Positions 24,801-32,635 of a stretch of 64,000 nucleotides of DNA are shown one piece after another. Origin of the DNA: Jatrophihabitans sp. (lineage in GTDB: Bacteria > Actinomycetota > Actinomycetes > Mycobacteriales > Jatrophihabitantaceae); the NCBI GenBank assembly GCA_036399055.1, contig DASWNX010000002.1:124001-188000 (forward strand), read 5' to 3'. Made by a program: the position numbers and the translations under genes. The notes beneath the pieces are model-generated. The model was not told where the DNA came from. It saw only the letters and a program-made list of their open reading frames with translations, and made no database searches. Each line of letters begins with the position of its first letter. Position 1 is the stretch's first letter.

Positions 24801-24919
24801 CCGACGAGCAGGCTTTCGACTTGTTACGCACGACAAGTCAGAGCCGGCATCGCAAGCTGCGCGACATAGCCGAAGAGGTGACGATGACCGGAGAGCTGCC
24901 ACCGCAGGTGTCGATATGA
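21860..24919 (+). CDS. hybrid sensor histidine kinase: PAS-PAS-GAF-HisKA-HATPase-REC-ANTAR
   Basis: 1019 residues. The N-terminal helical segment (1-70) is paralogous to that of the PAS-GAF-ANTAR protein. PAS (75-185), a second PAS-like domain (220-360) and GAF (370-525) follow. HisKA has NISHEFRTPLTLMMGP with phospho-His near 555, and HATPase contains LLNLLSNAVKFTQQG and GAGIGLSLVSDLARAHGG. The receiver (825-940) has VEDNIDMRDY, with the phospho-Asp in LSDVMLP near 870. A C-terminal ANTAR domain (950-1010) has RQIGAAIGILMARLKL. Signal sensing, phosphorelay and an RNA-binding output are therefore on one polypeptide. The ATG is at 21860 after a 192-bp gap. Confidence 0.93.
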   Translation: MTSPSELSDFLTRLSEKRSRLTAMAASGASAGLVDLLAEVADLSEHLLVADEELRAQQEQLAESHSKLGALSARNEQLFGASPHALVITDAYGIVLDLNRAASALLAGLDGVSSRWPITSLFQATHRRSIRAMITDARAKQAPQQVEVKLAGAEGEGEGRVSVRVLASQHPLTDQELLCWELTLATPALAAGAALPDRAHGAAPSAAEVFTGDDETMTLLREHDWAASALGPVRRWPPELRAAVRTVLASKAPMLLWWGPELIQLYNDAFRPFLGAKHPASIGQPAAESWAEIWSAVGPAAANALAGNGARDENILLFIRRAGYEEETYWTYSFSPIKADSGQVLGVLAVTNESTHQQVESRQMQTIRELGALSVTASGSIGNVCEQALQVLARNRASIPFAAVYVLAENGRATLQASYGVSADGAELPAELPAADTSSVLSRVLSTGIAELSDPASLAPGVAFLPSPIGPAVPTSVRVQPVWLSGLADPHAVLVVGTNPYRAIDEAYLRFLDMTARQLGTALSDALAYDAEHRRAEAFAELDQAKTRFFENISHEFRTPLTLMMGPIDALLDDPHVNLPPARRADVASARRAVLRLSRLVDTLLEFARAEADELHAKLELTDLAQLSTDVASMFHSVVEEAGLRLVVDTTAVSDPVAVDPEMITKILLNLLSNAVKFTQQGAIHLRLEEGEDHVLLTVSDTGLGIPAEELLRVFERFHQIPVLGARSREGAGIGLSLVSDLARAHGGEVSVRSELGKGSEFTVRLPRTPGGQHRQAVTGGLLRVAPAFIAEAHTWSATQGQPASTEPARQPEPTSPAAPAGRILLVEDNIDMRDYLSRLLRADGWQVEAVGSVDEALAASEVPDLVLSDVMLPNRSGVELVRLMRADPTLMRIPAILLTALAGSESVAEGLRAGADDYIVKPFAAPELLARVRTHYELAKLRDYAFDRAEEKVANLERALFSNRQIGAAIGILMARLKLTDEQAFDLLRTTSQSRHRKLRDIAEEVTMTGELPPQVSI

Positions 24920-24964
24920 GCCTGTGACGTGCCCGCTGGGAGCAGCGGCGCGTTCGGGCCTGGC

Positions 24965-25570
24965 TCAGCCGGCCAGGCTCTGCCTCACCATTCGCCGCGA
25001 CCTCGCAGCGGCCCGCCTCGTGGAGCGGCTCGCTCCGGCGCCTGACATCGTCGAGGTCTGAGCGGCCAGCAACGCAGTGGCGAACAGCCTTAACATCGCG
25101 ACGATGTCGGGGCTTGCATTGGTGAGAAACAGTCGGCCACCATTGGCCGTCAGCTGCTCGTGCACTGTGAGCAGCGAGTTCACCCCGGCCAGATCGAGTG
25201 ATCGCAGATCCGACAGGTCAAGGCGTAACCGCCGGGTTCCGCCCTCGATGCAGGTGCGGGTGAAGTCCTCGAAGCCGGGGCACACCCCGCCGAGCAGGTC
25301 GCCGACGAGAAAGAAGATGACGCGTTCGGGATCAGTGCCCGCCACTCGTAACGCGAATCGCAGTTCGCTGCCGTCTTGCGGTTCTCTGCCGTCTTGCGGT
25401 TCTCTGCCGTCTTGCAGTTCTCTGCCGTCTTGCAGTTCGCTGCCGTCTTGCAGTTCTCTGCCGTCTTGCAGTTCTCTGCCATGGCGGTGGGGTTCTGGAA
25501 AGTCCGCGGGCACCTGCGCCTCCGGTGGTCGACTCTCGGCGATGCCGAGGATCCGGTGGCTGCTACTCAA
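24965..25570 (-). CDS. STAS-domain protein with RELQDG hexapeptide repeats
   Basis: 201 residues. An N-terminal disordered region holds seven hexapeptides of the R-E-L-Q-D-G type (about residues 31-72). A STAS domain (about 75-165) follows, with LRLDLSDLRSLDLAGVNSLL containing the switch Ser-Leu-Asp region; a canonical phospho-Ser at the DxS position is not clear. The C-terminal tail is very Arg/Ser-rich. The TTG at 25570 is taken as the start; a GTG near residue 20 is possible. It probably acts in anti-sigma-factor switching. Confidence 0.75.
   Translation of the reverse strand: MSSSHRILGIAESRPPEAQVPADFPEPHRHGRELQDGRELQDGSELQDGRELQDGREPQDGREPQDGSELRFALRVAGTDPERVIFFLVGDLLGGVCPGFEDFTRTCIEGGTRRLRLDLSDLRSLDLAGVNSLLTVHEQLTANGGRLFLTNASPDIVAMLRLFATALLAAQTSTMSGAGASRSTRRAAARSRRMVRQSLAG
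25361..25480. repeat. 18-bp tandem repeat, about 6.7 copies, coding
   Basis: Units of CAGTTCTCTGCCGTCTTG and single-base variants run from 25361 to 25480. They encode the hexapeptide repeats of the STAS protein on the minus strand. No spacers are present, so this is not a CRISPR array. Confidence 0.95.
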
Positions 25571-25799
25571 CCCACGTCAAGAGTAATGACCCTTTGACGT
25601 AATTCAAGCGGAGTCTCACAACCCGGAACGAAACGAGCAGCTCTGCGCTGAGGCGCCTGCCGCGCACTGCGCGGCTGATTCTTGTGCGAGCGATTCGCAA
25701 CTAGCAGCCGGTGCTGTCGTGCCGTACCGTCTATCTCAGAATTGGGCCGGCCCAGCAGGTGGTTTCGCCAGTTCAGCCCAACCGCCGGAGCTTTCCGCC

Positions 25800-26405
25800 A
25801 TGACTTCGACTCTTCCTGCCCCGACCGCCCGCAAGTCGACTCGCAAGCCCGCCCGTTCAGCGGCGCCCGCTCCCGAGCCCACGCCGGCCCCGACCGCCAC
25901 TCCCGACGCCGTGGAGCAAGCGATTCGCATCCGCCTCGACGATCTCAAGGCCCAGCGCGCCGAAGCCCTCGCCCAGTACAGCCCTCCCGGCTCATGCGGT
26001 GACGCGGCCGACCGGTGCGCCAATGTCGAGCTGGCGATCACGATCGAGGACTTGCAAGCCCGGATCACCGAGCTGGAATTGATGTTGCAGGCGCCTAAGA
26101 GCGCTCGGCAGCCACGCCGCTCGGGCCGCAAGAGCCGGCCGGCCGGCGCCATCGAGGTCGGCAGCCGAGTGCAGGTCAGCTTCGACGGTGGCCGCAGCTG
26201 CGAGACGTTCGTCCTGCTGCCGCACGAGCTGGCCTTCGGTGACGACGAGGTGGTCACGCCCAACAGCCCGCTGGGCCAGGCGCTGCAGGGCGCGGTGCCC
26301 GGTGACCAGGTGAGCTACCGGGCCGCCAACCGCAACACCATCACCGTCGACATCGTCGCGGTCGACGGCCAGGAGTTCACACCGCAGCGGGCCAAGTCAG
26401 CCTGA
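25800..26405 (+). CDS. GreA/GreB-family C-terminal-domain protein
   Basis: 201 residues. A Pro/Ala-rich disordered N-terminus (1-38), a helical coiled-coil-like hairpin (39-105; IRIRLDDLKAQRAEAL ... ELAITIEDLQARITELELML), then a GreA/GreB FKBP-like C-terminal domain (115-198) with VGSRVQVSF and TPNSPLGQALQGAVPGDQVSY. Gre factors stimulate transcript cleavage in the RNA polymerase secondary channel. Here the acidic tip between the hairpin arms (PPGSCGDAADRC) is weak, so it may be a Gre-like modulator without cleavage activity. ATG 25800 has GGAG upstream. Confidence 0.8.
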   Translation: MTSTLPAPTARKSTRKPARSAAPAPEPTPAPTATPDAVEQAIRIRLDDLKAQRAEALAQYSPPGSCGDAADRCANVELAITIEDLQARITELELMLQAPKSARQPRRSGRKSRPAGAIEVGSRVQVSFDGGRSCETFVLLPHELAFGDDEVVTPNSPLGQALQGAVPGDQVSYRAANRNTITVDIVAVDGQEFTPQRAKSA

Positions 26406-26473
26406 GCTGAGTGCAGTCAGCCTGAGTGAAGCCGCCTGAGCGAGGGCAGGCTCAGTAGAGGGATTCCGGTTGG

Positions 26474-27214
26474 TCAGCGCGGCCAACCGGGTTCCCTCCG
26501 GGAGTTGATCACCAGGTTCTGCACGAAGGTGTCCGGCGGCAGCGTCAGCATGAATTCCACTGCGCTGGCAACGGTGTCCGGGTCCATCATCACCTCGTCC
26601 GAGAGCTGCCATTGATCCATCATCGGGGTGTTCATGGCGCTGGGCATCAAGCCGTGAATCCGAGCCGGCCAGCGGTACTCATAGGCCTCGCGCTGCATGA
26701 TCTTGGTGAGCATCGCCAGCGCCGCCTTCGAGCTGTTGTAGGCCGCGGCGTCGGCTCCCACGGTGATCGCAGAGATCGAGATGACGTTGACCACGTCGGC
26801 GGGATAGCGACGTTCCCCGGCGCCGAGGGTCTTGAGGAACTGCCTGGTGGTGTAGAGCGGGCCGGACTGGTTCACGGCCAGCACGTCCTGCCACTGCTGG
26901 TCGGAGATCTCGAGGATGCCTGCGCCCCGGTCGGTCCCGGCGTTGTTGATCAAGGCGTCGAAACGCTCGCCGAATCGAGCCGCGGTGGCAGCGACTGCCT
27001 CTGCGACGCTCCGGGGATCGGTCACGTCCAGCAGGCAGGACGAGGCGCTGCCTCCCGCCTCTAACACCAGGCCGACGGTTGCCTCGGCGCCTTCGGGATC
27101 GACGTCGGCGACCACCGGATGCGCTCCAGCGGCAGCCAGGCGCCGAGAGATCGCCCGCCCCAGCCCGCTACCGCCACCGGTGACAAGCACCGCGCGCTGG
27201 TCGAGTGTGCGCAT
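26474..27214 (-). CDS. short-chain dehydrogenase/reductase (last gene of the heptose operon)
   Basis: 246 residues. LVTGGGSGLGRAIS (nucleotide site), NNAGTD, then S-I-S-A and Y-N-S-S-K (catalytic Ser/Tyr/Lys) define a classical SDR. It starts 8 bp after the GT9 gene and is probably co-transcribed with the glycan operon. A sugar-modifying role is a guess from position only. Confidence 0.88.
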   Translation of the reverse strand: MRTLDQRAVLVTGGGSGLGRAISRRLAAAGAHPVVADVDPEGAEATVGLVLEAGGSASSCLLDVTDPRSVAEAVAATAARFGERFDALINNAGTDRGAGILEISDQQWQDVLAVNQSGPLYTTRQFLKTLGAGERRYPADVVNVISISAITVGADAAAYNSSKAALAMLTKIMQREAYEYRWPARIHGLMPSAMNTPMMDQWQLSDEVMMDPDTVASAVEFMLTLPPDTFVQNLVINSRREPGWPR

Positions 27215-27222
27215 GTCGACTC

Positions 27223-28236
27223 CTAGTCCTCAAGGGCTGATTCGCTGAACATCTCAAGCGGCGACGGCCGGATCGCCGGACCGTGCTCGGACAGCTCGTC
27301 GACCGCGTCGAGCACTTCCTCGACGGTGATCGCCAGCAGCGCCGGATCCACCTGCTGACCGTGCGGGTCGCCCGTCCCGTCGCCATGCCACAGCACCCGG
27401 TGCGGGCCATCGGCAGGTGGCCCCCAGCTGGCTGGTGACACCGGTCCGAAGAGCAGCACCGACGGGGTGCGGTAGTTCGAGGCGACGTGGGCCACCCCGG
27501 TGTCGCCGCAGATGACCAGCCGGGCGCGGCCGACCAGCGACGCCAGCTGCGGCAGCGACAGGCCCAGCAGAGCCTGCGCCCCGGCCTCCTCGGCCACCGC
27601 TCGCGCCAGCGCCGCCTCGGCCTGCCCCCCGGTGACCACGACCCGGTGACCGCGGCCCCGCAACGCCGAGGCCACCGCGGCGAACCGCCGCGCGGGCCAG
27701 CGCCGGGCCGGGGCGGCCGCACCCGGGTGCAGCACCGTCAGCGACGGCGGCATCGCCACCGTCGGCAGCCGCATGACGCCGACGGCCTGGCAGCCGGGGC
27801 CCTCTGGCCGGCCGTGGCTGGACGGCCTCGGCAGCACCTCGCAGACCAGCCGGCACCACCGGCTGACCTCGTGCTCGCCGGCCAGCCATCTCGGCCCGGT
27901 CAGGCCGCCCGCGGGATCGGCGAAGCCGTACAGGCGCGCAGGTGCCAGAGCGCTGAGCAGCCGCCGGCTGGCCGGGCCGTTGCCGTGCAGGTCGATCGCC
28001 ACGTCCAGGCCGGCTGGCGCCGGGCTGATCGGCGCCAGCTCGGCGGTCGGCAGCAGCCGGTCCACCGCCGGGATCAGCGGCGCCAGCGGGCCGAACACCG
28101 CCGGCGCCGCCAGCACCACCTGATGGCCAGGCAGCGCGGCCTTGATCAGGCCCAGCGCCGGCAGCCCGGTGATGAGATCTCCCAAGCCGAGCGCGCGCAA
28201 GGCCAGGGCGACCGGCCGGCTATCGGTCGGGCTCAC
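27223..28236 (-). CDS. glycosyltransferase family 9 (heptosyltransferase-like)
   Basis: 337 residues. ALRALGLGDLITGLPAL is the GT9 N-terminal loop, VLHPGAAAPARRWP the donor-site region, and GDTGVAHVASNYRTPSVLLFGP the C-terminal nucleotide-sugar segment. GT9 enzymes usually transfer ADP-heptose. The GTG at 28236 shares one base with the hldE stop, so translation is coupled. Together with gmhA/hldE this supports heptosyl transfer onto a surface glycan. Confidence 0.87.
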   Translation of the reverse strand: MSPTDSRPVALALRALGLGDLITGLPALGLIKAALPGHQVVLAAPAVFGPLAPLIPAVDRLLPTAELAPISPAPAGLDVAIDLHGNGPASRRLLSALAPARLYGFADPAGGLTGPRWLAGEHEVSRWCRLVCEVLPRPSSHGRPEGPGCQAVGVMRLPTVAMPPSLTVLHPGAAAPARRWPARRFAAVASALRGRGHRVVVTGGQAEAALARAVAEEAGAQALLGLSLPQLASLVGRARLVICGDTGVAHVASNYRTPSVLLFGPVSPASWGPPADGPHRVLWHGDGTGDPHGQQVDPALLAITVEEVLDAVDELSEHGPAIRPSPLEMFSESALED

Positions 28237-29753
28237 TACGCCGATCCATCGGAGGCCAGCTCGCCATGCCGGGCCAGCTCGACCAGCGCGGAGGTCGAGC
28301 GGCCCGGCAGGTAAGGAACCGTCACCACCTCGCCACCCCACTCGGCCAGCACGGCCGACTCGGGCAGCGCCACGCCGGAGTAGTCACCGCCCTTGGCCCA
28401 CAGATCGGGCCGGATCCGCCGCAGCACGGCGGCGGGGGTGTCCTCCTCGAAGACGACCACCGCGTCGACGCATTCCAGCGCTGACAGCACGCGAGCCCGG
28501 TCAGCAGCCGGCTGCAACGGCCGCTGCGAGCCCTTGAGCCGGCGTACCGAGTCATCGGAGTTCAGGCACACCACCAGGCAGTCCCCGGCCGCCCGGGCGG
28601 CCTGCAGGGTGGCGATGTGCCCGGCATGCACCAGGTCGAAGCAACCACCGGTCGCCACCACCACGCCGTGCCGGCGCCGGACTGCCTCCAGCAACTCCTC
28701 CAGCCCGCCAGCCGGCCCCCCGCTAGCCGGGCCCGCGCCAGCCGGGCCCGCGCCAGCCGGGCCCGCGCCAGCCGACTCAGCGGCCGGCTCAGCGGCCGGC
28801 TCAGCAGCGACCGGCTCAGCAGCGGCCGGCTCACCGCCACGGGCCGCGCCGGGGGGCGGTTCCAGCCGGAAACCGGCCGCCGCTCCGGCCGCCACGAACC
28901 GGCCGGCGGCCGCGACGCCGAGCGCGACGGCCTCACTGGGCAGCACGCCGTCGGCCAAGCCGGCGGCGGCGGCGGCGGCGAAGCAGTCCCCCGCGCCGCA
29001 GGTGTCACCGACGCTGACCTGGACCGGCGCGATGAGGTGCGCGGCGTTGTCGGCAAGGCAGAACATCGCTCCCCTGGACCCGAGCGTCACGCACACCGAG
29101 CCGGCTTGCCACTGCCGGGCCAGCTGCTGGGCGCCGCGCCGGATGGCGCCCAGCGAAGCAGCCGCCTCCATCCTCACGAAGCCGGCCAGTTCGGCGAGGT
29201 TGGGTGTGACCAGGGTGCTGCCTGGCACCGGGGCGGCCCCTCGCGGGTGCGGGTCCCAGACCAGCGGGCAGCTCAGGGCCGCCAGCGCGGTTCGGAACGC
29301 CGGGTCCGCGCTCACGCCTCGGCCGTAGTCCGAGACCAACACCGCGGCCGCCGAGTCCAGCGCCGCCAGCGCGCGCTCGGGCAGCGGGCCGATCACCCCG
29401 GGGTCACCGCCGCGGTCCAGCCGGGCGACCGGGTGCTCGGCCACCCGCAACCGGGTCTTGACCGGGGTGCTTCCGGCCCACGGCACGGCCACCAACTCAA
29501 GCCGGCCGGCCAGCATCCGGCGCAGCTGGCGACCCGCTTCATCTGTGGCCACCGGCGCGACCAGCACCACCGGACGCCGACCGGCCACTGCCAGCACCGC
29601 CAGCGCCGCGGCCAGCGCCGCGCCACCCGGACGCCGGTTCTCGACCGGGTCGTGCAGCACCGGGACCGGGGCCTCCGGCGACAGCCGGGCGGAGTCGGCG
29701 ATCAGGTCGATGTCGAGCATCACGTCGCCGACCACCACCAGCGGCGCGGTCAT
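28236..29753 (-). CDS. hldE: bifunctional heptose-7-phosphate kinase / heptose-1-phosphate adenylyltransferase
   Basis: 505 residues. Residues 1-310 are a ribokinase-fold heptose kinase: VVVGDVMLDID, NRRPGGAALAAA, SVGDTCGAGDCFAAA with the catalytic Asp. A low-complexity P-A-G-A-G linker (about 325-360) follows, then a cytidylyltransferase-like domain (about 375-500) with GGCFDLVHAGHI, giving the adenylyltransferase. Together they make ADP-heptose from heptose-7-phosphate, with GmhB acting between the two steps. The ATG overlaps the gmhA stop by 4 nt. Confidence 0.93.
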   Translation of the reverse strand: MTAPLVVVGDVMLDIDLIADSARLSPEAPVPVLHDPVENRRPGGAALAAALAVLAVAGRRPVVLVAPVATDEAGRQLRRMLAGRLELVAVPWAGSTPVKTRLRVAEHPVARLDRGGDPGVIGPLPERALAALDSAAAVLVSDYGRGVSADPAFRTALAALSCPLVWDPHPRGAAPVPGSTLVTPNLAELAGFVRMEAAASLGAIRRGAQQLARQWQAGSVCVTLGSRGAMFCLADNAAHLIAPVQVSVGDTCGAGDCFAAAAAAGLADGVLPSEAVALGVAAAGRFVAAGAAAGFRLEPPPGAARGGEPAAAEPVAAEPAAEPAAESAGAGPAGAGPAGAGPASGGPAGGLEELLEAVRRRHGVVVATGGCFDLVHAGHIATLQAARAAGDCLVVCLNSDDSVRRLKGSQRPLQPAADRARVLSALECVDAVVVFEEDTPAAVLRRIRPDLWAKGGDYSGVALPESAVLAEWGGEVVTVPYLPGRSTSALVELARHGELASDGSA

Positions 29754-30376
29754 CGCGCCGGCTGCCAACGGGCCAGCGCGGCCTCGGCCCGGGCCAGCTC
29801 GGCGTCCATCGCCTCGCAGAGCAGGTGCAGGGCCACCAGGTGCAGCTCCTGGACGGTCGAGGTCCTCGGGCAGCAGATCGGCAGCGTCTCCTCGGCGACC
29901 TCGGCCAGCGGATTGGGGACCGGACCGGTCATAGCCCAGGTGCGCAACCCGCAGTCGCGGGCCCGGACGGCGGCGGCGACCACATTCGGGCTGCGACCAG
30001 ACGTCGACATCAGCACGCACACGTCCCCGGGGCGGCCATGCGCCTGGACCTGGCGGGCGAAGACCTCCTCGATGCCGTAGTCGTTCATGATGGCCGTCAG
30101 CGCGGACGGCTCGCTGTGCAGCGCGACCGCCGAGAACGGCGCCCGGTCCGCGGCGTACCGGCCGACGATCTCGGCGCTCAGGTGCTGGGCCTGGGCCGCG
30201 CTGCCGCCGTTGCCGGCGACCAGCAGCCGCGCTCCGGAGCTGAGCGCGCCGGCCAGCCTGGCTCCCCAGTCCGCGGCGATCTCGGCGGCCGGGCCGAATT
30301 CCGTCAACGCCTGGGCCAGCGCCTGGACATGGGCCATCGCCAACCGCCTGGGCGGGTCAGTCAGCAGTTCGGTCAT
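29750..30376 (-). CDS. gmhA: sedoheptulose-7-phosphate isomerase (SIS domain)
   Basis: 208 residues. GARLLVAGNGGSAAQAQHLSAEIVGRY and SGRSPNVVAAAVRAR are the SIS-fold phosphate-binding motifs of GmhA, and the C-terminal VQELHLVALHLLCE contains the zinc/active-site His region. It makes D-glycero-D-manno-heptose-7-phosphate from sedoheptulose-7-phosphate. ATGA overlaps join it to the GT4 gene upstream and to hldE downstream. Confidence 0.93.
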   Translation of the reverse strand: MTELLTDPPRRLAMAHVQALAQALTEFGPAAEIAADWGARLAGALSSGARLLVAGNGGSAAQAQHLSAEIVGRYAADRAPFSAVALHSEPSALTAIMNDYGIEEVFARQVQAHGRPGDVCVLMSTSGRSPNVVAAAVRARDCGLRTWAMTGPVPNPLAEVAEETLPICCPRTSTVQELHLVALHLLCEAMDAELARAEAALARWQPAR

Positions 30377-31638
30377 CGCGCCACCTCCGCCGTCACGTCG
30401 GACAATCGGCCGGCTGGCGCCGGTCGGGCCAGCCGGTCTGCCACTCGTCGCCGGGCCAGCACGCCGCGGTAGCACGTCTCGGTCTGTTGAGCGACCGTGC
30501 TCCAGCCGTAGCGGGCCAGCACCCGCTCCCGGCCGGCCTGGGCCATCGCCAGCCGCCGGGGCCGGTCGGCGAGCAACTCGTTCACAGCCCGGGCCAGCAG
30601 GTCCGGACGCCGCGGCGGCAGCAGCCGGCCGGTGACGCCGTCGAGCACGGTGTCACGCAACCCGCCGACCGCCGTGGCGACCACCGGCAGGCCGGCCGCC
30701 ATCGCCTCCAGCGGTGTGATGCCGAACGGCTCGTACCAGGGCACGGCCAGCAGCAGGTCACACGAGCGCAGGAGCTCGGGCAGCTCCGCATGCGGCTGCC
30801 GGCCCAGCAGCCGGAGTCGGTGACCGACACCGTGCTCGGCTGCCACAGCCAGCAACCGCTGGGACTCCGGGTCGGCAGCCACCTGATCCGGCGCCGGCCC
30901 GCCGACCACCAGCAACTCGGCGTCAGGCACCTGGGCCAGCGCCTTGATCGCGTCGGCGACGCCCTTGCGCGGCACCAACCGGCCCAGGACCAACAACCTG
31001 GCCGGGCGGTCATCGTCACCGCCGGCGGCTCGACCGGCCGGGGTGAACAGGGCAAGGTCCACTCCGCAGGGCACGATCTCCATCCGCTCGCGCGGCACGC
31101 CCATCGACTGCAGCTCACCGACCTCGTCGGTGCAGGTGGCGATCACCAGGTCGGCCGCCCGCGCGATCGACCGCTCGGCGCCGATCCGCTCCGGCGGGCT
31201 GGTGTCCGAGCTGCCCTGCCAGCGCCGTTTCACCTTTCCCAGCGCGTGAAAGGTCTGCACCACCGGCAGGCCCAGCTCAGCCGCGGCCTGCAGCGAAGCC
31301 AGCCCGCTCATCCAGAAGTGCGCATGCAGCAGATCCGGCCGTTGACGCCGGCAGCGCTCGGCGAGCTCTGCGCCGAAGCTGTCCATGAAGGGCAGCAGCT
31401 CGTCCTTGCCGAGGACCGCGGCCGGGCCGGCGCTCAGGTGCTCGACCCGCACGCCCGGCAGCAGCGGCACGCTCGCCGGCACGTCGGGGTCCTCCCTGCG
31501 GGTGTAGACCACCACCTGATGCCCCCGCCGGGCCAGCGCGGCCGAGAGAGCGGCCACGTGCACGTTCTGGCCACCGGCGTCCACCCCGCCCAGGCAGGCC
31601 AGCGGGCTCGCATGCTCTGAGACCATCGCGATCTTCAT
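30373..31638 (-). CDS. glycosyltransferase family 4 (MshA/sucrose-synthase-like)
   Basis: 421 residues, GT-B fold. MKIAMVSEHASPLACLGGVDAGGQNVHV supplies the N-terminal G-G loop, HAHFWMSG the acceptor region, LLVLGRLVPRKGV the middle, and EPFGITPLEAMAAGLPVVAT the E-x7-E donor site. Such enzymes use UDP- or GDP-sugars with retention. It lies in the middle of the heptose operon and overlaps gmhA. Confidence 0.9.
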   Translation of the reverse strand: MKIAMVSEHASPLACLGGVDAGGQNVHVAALSAALARRGHQVVVYTRREDPDVPASVPLLPGVRVEHLSAGPAAVLGKDELLPFMDSFGAELAERCRRQRPDLLHAHFWMSGLASLQAAAELGLPVVQTFHALGKVKRRWQGSSDTSPPERIGAERSIARAADLVIATCTDEVGELQSMGVPRERMEIVPCGVDLALFTPAGRAAGGDDDRPARLLVLGRLVPRKGVADAIKALAQVPDAELLVVGGPAPDQVAADPESQRLLAVAAEHGVGHRLRLLGRQPHAELPELLRSCDLLLAVPWYEPFGITPLEAMAAGLPVVATAVGGLRDTVLDGVTGRLLPPRRPDLLARAVNELLADRPRRLAMAQAGRERVLARYGWSTVAQQTETCYRGVLARRRVADRLARPAPAGRLSDVTAEVAR

Positions 31639-31654
31639 CTGCTCGCCTGCTCTC

Positions 31655-32635
31655 TCATCGGGTGAGCCCGTCCAGCAGCACGTCCCAGTCGGCCAGAAAC
31701 CTCTTGAGCCCGTAGCGCTCGAGCGCGGCGGCCCGGGCCGCCAGCCCGCAGGCCCGAGCCAGTTCCGGTTCGGCCAGGAAGCTGCGCAGCCGCCTCACCA
31801 GCCGGTCGACGTCGGTGCTGATCTCACCGGCCGCGGGCGGCACCGCGGCCACCGCCTCCGTGGTGGCCAGGGCGAGCACCGGCATCGCCAGCTGCATCGC
31901 CTCGATCAGGGCCAGGCCCAGCGAGGTCCATCGGGTCAGGTGCAGGTAGGCCCGCCGCCGGGCCAGTTCGGTGTGCATCTGATCCTGGGTCTCGACATCG
32001 GAGTAGCCGACGAGGCGGTCCGGCGCCACGCCGGCGGCGCGAGTGTGCGCGTCGGTGAAGTGCCTTGCCCGCATTCCGAAGACGTCCACCGGCGCCACCG
32101 GAAGGAACTCATCGACAAGATCCGCTCCGACGATCCGGCCGCGCCGGCCTGGCTCGTTGACCACCAGCGCTGCCCGGCTCAACTCGCCGGTGTAGCGGGC
32201 GCCTGGATCGATGACGCCGTGCTCGATGACAGTGCTCGGCGCGCGCCCATTGTCCCAGAACAGCTTGTTGAATTGGGTCACGTGGACCAGCGGGATATCA
32301 GAGCGGTCGGCGAGAAAATGCCGCTGGGTGCAGGGTTTGGCGTCCGGGGTGTTGTGCTCGAGGTAGACCGCGGGCAGCTCGCCACCCGGCTCGCGCCCCA
32401 GCCACTGGCGCACCAGTTCCAACTCGTGCGGCCGTTGCAGCAGCACCACGTCGAAGTCCTGTTCACGCAGGCTCGCGGGCGCGAGTTCGACGACCGAGCC
32501 CGGCCACGACCAGGTGCGAGCCCGGCCCACGCCGTCCGGGCCGCGATCGGGCAGCACCGGAACGACGTAGTCGTGGCTTCCTTGCGTGAAAGCGGTCATC
32601 CAGCTGCCGTGCACGTGCCAGAGCAGGATCCTCAT
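31655..32635 (-). CDS. GT-B glycosyltransferase, family uncertain
   Basis: 326 residues starting MRILLWHVHGSWMTAF. The C-terminal half has LTRWTSLGLALIEAMQLAMPVLALATTEA, the donor-site helix of GT-B retaining transferases. The N-terminal half is divergent, with V-Y-L-E-H-N-T-P suggesting an acceptor site. Its ATG overlaps the upstream GT9 stop, and the GT4 gene follows 16 bp later. Confidence 0.82.
   Translation of the reverse strand: MRILLWHVHGSWMTAFTQGSHDYVVPVLPDRGPDGVGRARTWSWPGSVVELAPASLREQDFDVVLLQRPHELELVRQWLGREPGGELPAVYLEHNTPDAKPCTQRHFLADRSDIPLVHVTQFNKLFWDNGRAPSTVIEHGVIDPGARYTGELSRAALVVNEPGRRGRIVGADLVDEFLPVAPVDVFGMRARHFTDAHTRAAGVAPDRLVGYSDVETQDQMHTELARRRAYLHLTRWTSLGLALIEAMQLAMPVLALATTEAVAAVPPAAGEISTDVDRLVRRLRSFLAEPELARACGLAARAAALERYGLKRFLADWDVLLDGLTR

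Noticed and set aside
18683-24919. A chemotaxis operon
   Set aside because: CheB and CheR occur without CheA, CheW, CheY or a receptor, and both have accessory domains typical of non-motility signalling.
25361-25480. Possible CRISPR-like array
   Set aside because: Direct 18-bp units have no spacers and are in frame, encoding a hexapeptide repeat.
28617-30080. 487-codon plus-strand open frame across hldE and gmhA
   Set aside because: Antisense shadow of two well-conserved enzymes; low-complexity composition.
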